Assembly: GCA_946482115.1 (NCBI GenBank)
Contig: CAMLQP010000044.1
Span: 1 to 15,064 of the forward strand
Reading direction: 5' to 3'
Origin: an uncultured Comamonadaceae bacterium
GTDB lineage: Bacteria; Pseudomonadota; Gammaproteobacteria; Burkholderiales; Burkholderiaceae
Length of the DNA stretch: 15,064 nucleotides
Every line of letters starts with the position of its first letter. The stretch's first letter is position 1. Of the stretch, positions 1 to 5,979 are shown in pieces. The translations under genes were made by a program, and so were the position numbers. The notes under the pieces were generated by a model. That model was not told the DNA's origin, ran no database searches, and saw only the letters and a list, made by a program, of their open reading frames with translations.

Positions 1-2516
1 CGCTGGCCGTGACCGACGCCAACGTGATGGTCGGCAAGATCCAGCCCGCCTGGTTCCCTCGCGTGTTCGGTCCCCGGGCCGATGAGGCGCTGGACGCCAG
101 CGCGGTGCGCGCAAAATTCGACGAACTCGCCCGGCAGACGGGCCGCGCGGCCGAGGACGTGGCCGACGGCTTCATCCGCATCGCCGTGCAGCAGATGGCC
201 AACGCGATCAAGAAGATCTCGGTCGCGCGCGGCTACGACGTGACGCGCTACACGCTGCAGTGTTTTGGCGGCGCGGGCGGCCAGCACGCCTGCCTGGTGG
301 CCGATGCCCTGGGCATGACGCGCGTGCTGGTGCACCCGCTGGCCGGCGTGCTCAGCGCCTATGGCATGGGCCTGGCAGACCAGACCGTGATGCGCGAGCA
401 GGCGGTGGAGCGGCTGCTGGAAGCGACCGCTCTGCCCGAGATTGCACAACAGCTCGACGCCCTCGCCGACGAGGCTGGCACCGAACTGCGCCGGCAGATG
501 AGCGGCAGCCAGCCCGTCACGCTGCACCGCCGCGCCCATCTGCGCTACCAGGGTAGCGACGCCGCGCTGGTGGTGCCGTGGGCAGACAAGGTGGACGTGC
601 TGCAGGCCGCCTTCGAGGCCGCCTACCGCCAGCGGTTCGCCTTTTTGATGGCGGGCAAGGCGCTGGTGGTGGAGGCGGTGTCGGTCGAGGCCGTGCTGCC
701 CGGTGACGCGCCGGCCGAGCCGCGCCACGAACTCTCGCCCGCGCGCGAGACCCCGCGCCGCGACACCGTGCGCCTGTTCACCGAGGGCCGCTGGTTCGAC
801 GCCGCACTGGTGGTGCGTGAGGACCTGCGGCCCGGCGACGCGATCCCCGGCCCGGCCATCATCGCCGAGAAGAACGCGACCACGGTGGTGGAGCCTGGCT
901 GGGAGGCCGAACTGACCGCGCTGGACCACCTGCTGCTCACGCGCCGCGTGCCGCGCGCCCAGACCTTCGCGGCTGGCACCACGGTGGACCCGGTGCTGCT
1001 GGAGGTGTTCAACAACCTGTTCATGAACATCGCCGAGCAGATGGGCCTGCAGCTGCAGAACACCGCCTACTCGGTCAACATCAAGGAGCGGCTCGACTTC
1101 AGCTGCGCGCTGTTCGACCGCGACGGTCACCTCATCGCCAACGCGCCGCACATGCCGGTGCACCTGGGCTCGATGGGCGAGAGCATCAAGACCGTGATCC
1201 GCGAGAACGCCGCCACCATGCGCCCGGGCGATGTCTACGTGCTCAACGACCCTTACCACGGCGGCACGCACCTGCCCGACGTGACGGTCATCACCCCCGT
1301 CTACGTGGGCGGCGAAGCCAAACCCACCTTCTACGTCGGCTCGCGCGGCCACCACGCCGACATCGGCGGCAGCACGCCGGGCTCCATGCCGCCGTTCTCC
1401 ACGCGCATCGAAGAGGAGGGCGTGCAGATCGACAACTTCAAGCTGGTGGAGGCCGGCGTGCTGCGCGAGGCCGAGATGACCGCGCTGCTGCAGAGCGGCG
1501 AGTACCCCAGCCGCAACCCGCAGCAGAACCTGGCCGACCTCAAGGCCCAGATCGCTGCCAACGAGAAGGGCGTGCAGGAGCTGCGCAAGATGGTCGAGCA
1601 GTTCGGCCTGGAGGTGGTGCTGGCCTACATGGGGCATGTGCAGGACAACGCCGAGGAATCGGTGCGCCGCGCCATCACGAAACTCAAGGACGGTGCCTAC
1701 ACGCTGCCGCTGGACAACGGCGCGCAGATCCGCGTGGCGGTGCGCGTGAACGCGGCCGAGCGCAGCGCGGTGATCGATTTCACCGGCACCTCGCCGCAGC
1801 AGCTCAACAACTTCAACGCGCCCACGGCGGTCTGCATGGCGGCCGTGCTCTATGTGTTCCGCACGCTGGTGGACGACGACATACCGCTCAACGCGGGCTG
1901 CCTGAAACCCATACAGGTCGTCATCCCGCCGGGCTCCATGCTCAACCCCGATCCACCGGCCTCTGTGGTGGCGGGCAACGTGGAAACGTCCACCTGCATC
2001 ACCAACGCGCTCTACGGCGCCCTGGGTGTGATGGCCGCGAGCCAGTGCACCATGAACAACTTCACCTTCGGCAACACGCGCCACCAGTATTACGAGACCA
2101 TCTCGGGCGGCAGTGGAGCGGGCGAGGGCTTTGACGGCACCAGCGTGGTGCAGACGCACATGACCAATTCGCGCCTGACCGACCCTGAAATACTTGAGTT
2201 CCGCTTCCCGGTGCGGCTGGAGAGCTACGCCATCCGCCAGGGTTCGGGCGGCGCCGGACGCTGGAAGGGGGGCGACGGCGGCGTGCGGCGCGTGCGTTTC
2301 CTCGAGGCCATGACGGCCAGCATCCTCTCCAACGGCCGCGTCCACCCGGCTTTTGGCATGGCGGGCGGGCGGCCGGGCGCGCCGGGCATCAACCGCGTGG
2401 TGCGCGCCGACGGCCGGGCGGAGGAACTGGGCCACATCGGCCAGGTGGACATGGCGCCCGGCGACGTGTTCGAGATTCATACGCCGGGCGGCGGCGGCTA
2501 CGGGCCACCGGCGTGA
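1..2516 (+). CDS. oplaH: 5-oxoprolinase (ATP-hydrolysing), HyuA-HyuB fusion, 5' end outside window
   Basis: This enzyme opens 5-oxoproline (pyroglutamate) to glutamate at the cost of ATP in the cytoplasm. The reading frame is already open at the window edge (codons start at base 3). The GTG at position 9 lies inside a conserved VTDAN segment and is not a start. About 837 codons are visible; family members of this fused type have about 1200 or more residues, so roughly a third is missing upstream. The visible part begins in the HyuA/oxoprolinase domain, with its glycine-rich GGAGGQH motif near base 267. After about 300 residues it passes into a complete HyuB domain, with DPYHGGTHLPD near base 1250, HHADIGG near 1350 and a glycine-rich C terminus. 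Its TGA overlaps the GTG start of the next gene, so the two are co-translated. An N-methylhydantoinase is the main alternative, but the fusion and the neighbouring pyroglutamyl peptidase favour 5-oxoprolinase. Confidence 0.9.
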   Translation, partial: LAVTDANVMVGKIQPAWFPRVFGPRADEALDASAVRAKFDELARQTGRAAEDVADGFIRIAVQQMANAIKKISVARGYDVTRYTLQCFGGAGGQHACLVADALGMTRVLVHPLAGVLSAYGMGLADQTVMREQAVERLLEATALPEIAQQLDALADEAGTELRRQMSGSQPVTLHRRAHLRYQGSDAALVVPWADKVDVLQAAFEAAYRQRFAFLMAGKALVVEAVSVEAVLPGDAPAEPRHELSPARETPRRDTVRLFTEGRWFDAALVVREDLRPGDAIPGPAIIAEKNATTVVEPGWEAELTALDHLLLTRRVPRAQTFAAGTTVDPVLLEVFNNLFMNIAEQMGLQLQNTAYSVNIKERLDFSCALFDRDGHLIANAPHMPVHLGSMGESIKTVIRENAATMRPGDVYVLNDPYHGGTHLPDVTVITPVYVGGEAKPTFYVGSRGHHADIGGSTPGSMPPFSTRIEEEGVQIDNFKLVEAGVLREAEMTALLQSGEYPSRNPQQNLADLKAQIAANEKGVQELRKMVEQFGLEVVLAYMGHVQDNAEESVRRAITKLKDGAYTLPLDNGAQIRVAVRVNAAERSAVIDFTGTSPQQLNNFNAPTAVCMAAVLYVFRTLVDDDIPLNAGCLKPIQVVIPPGSMLNPDPPASVVAGNVETSTCITNALYGALGVMAASQCTMNNFTFGNTRHQYYETISGGSGAGEGFDGTSVVQTHMTNSRLTDPEILEFRFPVRLESYAIRQGSGGAGRWKGGDGGVRRVRFLEAMTASILSNGRVHPAFGMAGGRPGAPGINRVVRADGRAEELGHIGQVDMAPGDVFEIHTPGGGGYGPPA

Positions 2517-3130
2517 AACCCCTGCTGCTGACGGGTTTCGAGCCCTTCGGGGGGGATGACGTCAATCCTTCCCGTGAGGTGGTGCGCGCGCTCGACGGCC
2601 AGCGCGTTGGCGGACACCGGGTCGTCGGCCTGGATCTGCCCTGTGTCTTCGGCCAGGCCCTGGAGCGGCTGCGGCCCGAGCTGGCCCGGCGGGACTGGGC
2701 CGTGGTGCTGTGCCTGGGCCTGGCGGCCAGTCGCCCGGCGTTTTCGGTCGAACGCGTGGCCATCAACGTGGACGACGCCCGCCTGCCCGACAACGCGGGG
2801 CGGCAACCCGTGGACGAGCCGGTGGTGGCGGGTGGGCCGGCTGCGTTTTTCAGCACTTTGCCGGTCAAGCGCATGGTGGCCGCCCTGCGCGCCGGGGGCT
2901 TCGCGGCCGAGGTGTCCCAGACCGCCGGCACCTACGTCTGCAACCACGTGTTCTATGGCCTGATGCACGAGGCGGCAAGGCTTGGTGTGCCCGCCCGATG
3001 TGGCTTCATGCACCTGCCGCCGCTGGGCCTGGCGCCGCTGCCGTCGCAGATCGATGCGGTGCGGGTGGCGTTGCGGGCGGCGTTGGCATCCGGCCCCGAT
3101 CTGGCCGAGGCCGGCGGCGCCATCGACTGA
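2513..3130 (+). CDS. pcp: pyroglutamyl-peptidase I (pyrrolidone-carboxylate peptidase)
   Basis: This cytoplasmic cysteine peptidase (family C15) removes N-terminal pyroglutamate from peptides. The 205-residue length fits the family. The N terminus LLLTGFEPFGG is the family signature. The catalytic triad is visible and correctly spaced: Glu80 (in SVERVAIN), Cys143 (in GTYVCNH) and His167 (in GFMHLP). The GTG start overlaps the stop of the 5-oxoprolinase gene by four bases (GTGA), which implies translational coupling. No separate Shine-Dalgarno site is needed and none is clear. Because its product pyroglutamate is the substrate of the upstream enzyme, the two form a two-step salvage unit ending in glutamate. 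An intrinsic terminator follows 20 bases after the stop. Confidence 0.95.
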   Translation: MKPLLLTGFEPFGGDDVNPSREVVRALDGQRVGGHRVVGLDLPCVFGQALERLRPELARRDWAVVLCLGLAASRPAFSVERVAINVDDARLPDNAGRQPVDEPVVAGGPAAFFSTLPVKRMVAALRAGGFAAEVSQTAGTYVCNHVFYGLMHEAARLGVPARCGFMHLPPLGLAPLPSQIDAVRVALRAALASGPDLAEAGGAID

Positions 3131-3149
3131 TCGCCATCGCCTTCCTGAA

Positions 3150-3168
3150 CCGCCCCGGGCGGGTTTTT
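3150..3168 (+). terminator. intrinsic terminator after pcp
   Basis: A 5-bp GC stem (3150-3154 with 3158-3162) and a three-base loop are followed by one G and five T (3164-3168). This is a standard Rho-independent terminator that closes the oxoprolinase-pcp unit. Confidence 0.8.
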
Positions 3169-3185
3169 CCTACGGACGAATCCGG

Positions 3186-3213
3186 TTGCGGGCCACCGGC
3201 TTGCTGCTAACAT
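3186..3213 (+). promoter_or_regulatory. weak candidate sigma-70 promoter
   Basis: TTGCGG (3186-3191) and TAACAT (3208-3213) are separated by 16 bases, just after the pcp terminator and about 100 bases before the MCP-type fragment. The match is only moderate. A 5-bp hairpin with a GCAA tetraloop (3266-3279) lies in the presumed leader. Confidence 0.25.
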
Positions 3214-3315
3214 TTCCTTGCAAAAGGCCCGCCGTGGCCGACAGGGAGCGGATGCCGCGCGGCCCGGCCCGCAAGGGCCTGCGTGCAGACGTACCCGCGA
3301 AGGGAGCTCATCAGG

Positions 3316-4041
3316 ATGGTGGCCATACAGCGCCGGCTGGACCAGTCGGTCCAGCGTACGCTTCGCTGGATATTCGCCCTGCTCGGCGGCATGGTGCTCA
3401 CGACCTTCGTCGCCTGGGTGCTGTACGGCCAGTTCCTGACCGCCCTGCTCAACACGGTCTATGAAGACCGCGTGGTGCCGCTGCGCAACCTCACCCTGAT
3501 CGCCGACATCGTCAACGTGCGCCTGCCCGGTCGCCACCACGCCGGTGGCTACGGGCCGGGCGGTGACCGTTCCCTGGACAAGGACTGGGAAGAGGTCGAA
3601 ACCATCTGGCGGCAGTACATGATGACCTACCTGACGCCCAAGGAAGCCCTGCTGGCGGACGCTGCGCGCCAATCGCTGGACGACATCCGGGAGCGCCTGG
3701 TCGTGTCGGGACCCGAGCGCAGCCTGGGCGCGGGCCAGGACGGGGTGGGCTACCAGCACGCGCTGCGTGTCTTCAACGAACGTTTCAACGCCCTGCACGA
3801 CCTGCAGGTGGAGGTGGCGCTGGAAAACCTGAAGCGCGCCCGCGAGGTGACCCACTGGGCGGTGGTGCTGGCTGCCCTGGCGGTGCTGCTGGTGCTGCTG
3901 CTGGCGGCGCTCACGCTGCAGATCATCACCCAGCGGGTGGTGGCGCCGGTGGAGTGGGTGGCGCGTTCCCTGCAACGGCTGGCCGAAGGCGACGCGGCCG
4001 TCCAGAAGCCCCGGTTTCCCCTGAGTGCCCTGCTGGGCTGA
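3316..4041 (+). pseudogene. truncated methyl-accepting chemotaxis-type sensor (TM-4-helix-bundle-TM-HAMP start)
   Basis: The fragment is the membrane-anchored sensory half of a chemoreceptor-type signal protein. The 241 codons show a transmembrane segment (residues about 17-38) and a periplasmic helical domain (about 39-178) that starts with TVYEDRVVPLRNLTLIADI, typical of 4HB_MCP sensors of Burkholderiales. A second transmembrane segment (about 181-204) and the first helix of a HAMP domain (about 205-229, ending RLAEGD) follow. No signalling domain comes after this: the frame stops in DNA that on the other strand encodes MrpA. I chose the ATG at 3316 because GGGAG lies 9 bases upstream; a GTG at 3283 is in frame but has no clear ribosome site. 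The missing partner could have been an MCP signalling domain, a GGDEF domain or a histidine kinase. The fragment is either a decayed gene or the product of an assembly join. Confidence 0.7.
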
Positions 4042-4515
4042 GCGGCGCGAAGCGGCTTCCTCGGGTGCGAACCCGATCAGCAGGAACGACGCCAGGCTGG
4101 TGATTTCCCAGAACACCAGCAGCGTGATCAGGTCGTCGGCCAGCACCGCGCCCAGCATGGCGGCCATGAACAGGGTCAGGCGCGCGAAGAAGCGTGGCAG
4201 GTCGGCGTGGCCCGCAAGGTAGCGCGCCGCGTAAAGGAAGATGAAGGTGCCGATGCCCGTGATCAGCAAGGCAAACAGCAGTGACAGGCCATCTGCCCGG
4301 AAGGCCAGGGAGATGCCCAGACTGGGTATCCAGGGCCAGGTTTCGGTTGGGGGGTATCCGCCAAGTACAGCCGGCAGCAGACTGGCAAACCCGACAAACA
4401 GACTGGCGGGCAGCAGGCAGGCCCAGGGCGCGGCGCGACCATCTGCGTGGCGCAACCCGTGCCACAGCATGGGCGCCGCGGCGAGCGAAAGCAGGACGGA
4501 CAAGGTGAGAAGCAT
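4030..4515 (-). pseudogene. mrpA: MrpA/PhaA (Na+/H+ antiporter subunit A) N-terminal fragment
   Basis: Intact MrpA is a large NuoL-like membrane subunit of the multisubunit Mrp cation/proton antiporter, normally well over 700 residues. Here only the first 162 residues are present. They start at the ATG at 4515 (MLLTLSVLLSLAAAP) and include several hydrophobic helices and the family block FRADGLSLLFALLITGIG. The block VFWEITSLASFLLIGF follows, and recognisable sequence ends after RRSAQQ at about 4030. Beyond that point the open frame continues, but it is antisense to the chemoreceptor fragment and resembles nothing in the Mrp family. No good Shine-Dalgarno site precedes the ATG. The downstream mrp genes expected after mrpA are absent. 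NuoL or HyfB are alternatives, but the EITSLASFLLIGF block and the short N terminus fit MrpA better. Confidence 0.7.
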
Positions 4516-4633
4516 GGAGGGGTTTCCGGTGTGAACCTGGATGGGCAAGGCGCGTGCCACTTGTTGAAGATGGGAAAAGTCTTTGAAAATCAATGGGTTG
4601 TGAAATTCGTGGCGAGATGGGATGTCCACCTTC

Positions 4634-4680
4634 TTGAACAGCCGTGGCTGACGGTGTTCAACCGCCTGAACACACTGTTC
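4634..4680. repeat. cluster of four GAACA/TGTTC half-sites (operator-like)
   Basis: TTGAACA (4634-4640) is the exact inverse of TGTTCAA (4655-4661). GTGTTCA (4654-4660) is the exact inverse of TGAACAC (4667-4673) across six bases. GAACA (4668-4672) is the exact inverse of TGTTC (4676-4680) across three. The array lies just upstream of the extended -10 at 4699-4707 and between two divergent genes. It could bind a dimeric regulator of either direction, or fold as RNA if transcribed. The regulator is unknown. Confidence 0.45.
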
Positions 4681-4698
4681 CTGTACGCGGCGTCAGGC

Positions 4699-4707
4699 TG
4701 GTACAAT
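4699..4707 (+). promoter_or_regulatory. extended -10 promoter of the infA/RRM cassette
   Basis: TGGTACAAT is a TGn-extended -10 element with five of six consensus bases in the hexamer (TACAAT). No good -35 exists (TTCCTG at 18 bases is the best), as expected for an extended -10 promoter. Transcription should start at about 4714, leaving a leader of about 245 bases before the first start codon. Confidence 0.6.
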
Positions 4708-4713
4708 GGCGTC

Positions 4714-4957
4714 GTCGTCGCAAATTGCTTACCTTTGCGGCGTCTGTTGTCTGACACGGTCTGCGGTTCCATCAACACCGCCCAGCCAGTCGCCCCAGCG
4801 GCCCACTGGTTGTCAAACTCCCCTCCACGGCGAGCCCCACTTCCAGCCCGGTTTTCGGGCCATCTCCTGACCTGCCTCTCCGGCAGGCATGCCCCGGCTT
4901 TCAAGGCCTGCGGCATCCGCATTGCATCCGCGACCAGCAGGGCGGTCGCTCCCCATC
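4714..4957 (+). promoter_or_regulatory. long structured 5' leader of the cold-adaptation-type cassette
   Basis: The stretch carries no convincing gene but contains a series of stem-loops. One of 9 bp with a single G-U (4716-4724 with 4734-4742) sits right at the predicted transcript start. Others are of 5 bp (4763-4767 with 4777-4781), 5 bp (4786-4790 with 4805-4809), 5 bp (4846-4850 with 4856-4860), 6 bp (4871-4876 with 4882-4887) and 6 bp (4930-4935 with 4944-4949). Long structured leaders are known for cold-shock mRNAs such as cspA. A regulatory role here is inferred from length, structure and the genes downstream. The rest of the gap (4516-4633) is comparatively AT-rich and holds no recognised element. 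Confidence 0.45.
4930..4949 (+). promoter_or_regulatory. hairpin next to the start codon of the 74-aa ORF
   Basis: GCGACC (4930-4935) pairs perfectly with GGTCGC (4944-4949). The eight-base loop AGCAGGGC holds the only SD-like AGGG. The hairpin ends 8 bases before the ATG, so it would control ribosome access. Function is inferred. Confidence 0.35.
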
Positions 4958-5182
4958 ATGGCCACCACACCAGAAAAATCATTCACGGTGGGCAAGTTTC
5001 TTGTCTCGCCTCTGAGCCGGCTCACCGAAGCCGGCGACTACATCGCCAGCATCTCCATCCGCAGTGGACGGGGATCGGCCAGCCACGACCGCGTCTTCCG
5101 TTTCCTGCCGCGGTTCACCACCCGACAGGGCGCACTGGCCTATGCCGTGCGCGAGGGCCGCTGCCTGGCCCTGCAGCAGTGA
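4958..5182 (+). CDS. small conserved-looking hypothetical protein (74 aa)
   Basis: I do not recognise a named family. The 74-residue product has no signal peptide, membrane segment or cysteine pair. It is mildly basic, with a central [19 protein letters not shown] stretch followed by a short aromatic and basic tail, which may suit RNA or nucleic-acid contact (inference only). The ATG at 4958 was chosen because the [10 protein letters not shown] terminus reads as a normal start and earlier in-frame codons fall in the structured leader. No classical Shine-Dalgarno site is exposed: AGGG lies in the loop of the 4930-4949 hairpin, about 15 bases upstream. It is the first gene of the promoter-leader unit and lies 46 bases before infA, so the three genes are probably cotranscribed. 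Confidence 0.6.
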   Translation: MATTPEKSFTVGKFLVSPLSRLTEAGDYIASISIRSGRGSASHDRVFRFLPRFTTRQGALAYAVREGRCLALQQ

Positions 5183-5228
5183 GCTGCATTTCCAGCCGAC
5201 CCATCAAACCAACCCATCAGGAGATTGC

Positions 5229-5495
5229 GTGGCGAAAGAAGACTTGATTGAAATGCAGGGCAAGGTGGACGAAGTCCTGCCCGATTCCCGCTACCGCGTG
5301 ACGCTGGAGAACGGCCACACCCTGATCGCCTATTCGGGCGGCAAGATGCGCAAGAACCACATCCGGGTGCTGGCCGGCGACCGCGTGTCGCTGGAGCTGT
5401 CGCCTTACGACCTCAACAAGGGTCGCATCACTTTCCGCCACCTCGAGCCGCGCTCGGGTGGCTCCCCATCCCCGGCGCGACGCCCGTCTCGTTGA
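5229..5495 (+). CDS. infA: translation initiation factor IF-1
   Basis: IF-1 binds the ribosomal A site on the 30S subunit and helps IF-2 and IF-3 in start selection; as an OB-fold protein it also has RNA-chaperone activity. The first 70 residues ([23 protein letters not shown]..., then [17 protein letters not shown] and [10 protein letters not shown]) are clear IF-1. The 88-residue length exceeds the usual 72 because of a Ser/Pro/Arg tail, as seen in the extra IF-1 of Burkholderiales. The start is GTG at 5229, set by AGGAG at 5219-5223, five bases upstream. Longer in-frame extensions run through the previous gene and are not real. It lies outside any ribosomal-protein operon and beside an RRM protein, which suggests a stress or cold paralogue. 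A second infA in the genome is expected but not visible here. Confidence 0.93.
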   Translation: MAKEDLIEMQGKVDEVLPDSRYRVTLENGHTLIAYSGGKMRKNHIRVLAGDRVSLELSPYDLNKGRITFRHLEPRSGGSPSPARRPSR

Positions 5496-5496
5496 T

Positions 5497-5549
5497 CGTT
5501 CCTGCCCCGAGGTCTTGATCAGGATGGCTTGCCATCGCGCACCGGAACG
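5497..5549 (+). promoter_or_regulatory. nested hairpin between infA and the RRM gene
   Basis: CGTTCC (5497-5502) pairs with GGAACG (5544-5549) and encloses GATGG/CCATC (5523-5527 with 5532-5536). The stem opens right after the infA stop and closes 26 bases before the RRM start. No T-run follows. It may set the level of the RRM gene relative to infA; this is inference. Confidence 0.3.
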
Positions 5550-5575
5550 ACCTCATCTATTGAAAGCACTTCACC

Positions 5576-5875
5576 ATGAACAACAAACTCTACGTCGGCA
5601 ACCTGCCCTACACCGTTGACGACAACGCTCTCACGCACAACTTCTCGGGCTACGGCGCCGTCCAGTCGGCCAAGGTCATGATGGACCGCGACACCGGCCG
5701 CTCCAAAGGCTTCGGCTTCGTCGAAATGGGCTCCGACGCGGAGGCTCAGGCCGCCATCCAGGGTCTCAACGGCATGCAGGTCCAGGGCCGTGCTATCACC
5801 GTGAACGTGGCCCGTCCCAAAGAAGACAACCGCGCGGACAGCGGCCGCTTCGGCGCCGGTCGCCGGGCTTACTGA
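5576..5875 (+). CDS. RRM-type RNA-binding protein (99 aa)
   Basis: The protein is a single RNA-recognition motif that binds single-stranded RNA in the cytoplasm. RNP2 (LYVGNL, residues 5-10) and RNP1 (KGFGFVEM, residues 44-51) are intact with their aromatic RNA-stacking residues. The domain ends near residue 82 and is followed by a short Gly/Arg/Asp tail, shorter than the long Gly-rich tails of many bacterial and cyanobacterial cold-induced Rbp proteins. The ATG at 5576 has GAAAG about ten bases upstream, a weak ribosome site. It follows infA by 80 bases containing a nested hairpin. With IF-1 and the upstream leader, it points to a translation and mRNA-structure role under cold or slow growth. 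The family is certain; the physiological role is inferred. Confidence 0.92.
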   Translation: MNNKLYVGNLPYTVDDNALTHNFSGYGAVQSAKVMMDRDTGRSKGFGFVEMGSDAEAQAAIQGLNGMQVQGRAITVNVARPKEDNRADSGRFGAGRRAY

Positions 5876-5894
5876 TCACCTGTCAGCGCCTTCA

Positions 5895-5927
5895 GGGCTG
5901 GGCGTCACGGGCTTCACGGCCCAGCCC
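5895..5927. terminator. 9-bp hairpin after the RRM gene (possible bidirectional terminator)
   Basis: GGGCTGGGC (5895-5903) pairs perfectly with GCCCAGCCC (5919-5927) across 15 bases. It lies between convergent genes, but no T-run follows on either strand, so termination would be weak or Rho-assisted. Confidence 0.35.
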
Positions 5928-5954
5928 AGCCGGGCGCAAGCAGGATGGCGCCCA

Positions 5955-5972
5955 CCCCGTCACAGGACGGGG
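5955..5972. terminator. 7-bp hairpin just beyond the MBL gene stop
   Basis: CCCCGTC (5955-5961) and GACGGGG (5966-5972) form a tight stem with an ACAG loop, 8 bases past the stop of the minus-strand operon. There is no T-run. It may end or protect the chromate operon transcript. Confidence 0.35.
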
Positions 5973-5979
5973 CGCGGTG

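Noticed and set aside
3283..3315. GTG start at 3283 for the chemoreceptor fragment
   Set aside because: No ribosome site precedes it, while the ATG at 3316 has GGGAG nine bases upstream.
2953..4629. Long minus-strand open frame of 558 codons
   Set aside because: Only 4030-4515 resembles a protein (MrpA). The rest is antisense to the chemoreceptor fragment and pcp and has the low-complexity look of shadow frames in GC-rich DNA.
4668..4680. LexA (SOS) box reading of GAACACACTGTTC
   Set aside because: The spacer between GAAC and GTTC is five bases, not four. Betaproteobacterial LexA prefers the CTGT-N8-ACAG form, and the downstream genes are not SOS genes.
5064..5228. Upstream extension of IF-1 to 143 residues
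   Set aside because: It overlaps the 74-aa gene in another frame. GTG at 5229 has AGGAG at ideal spacing and gives the normal IF-1 N terminus.
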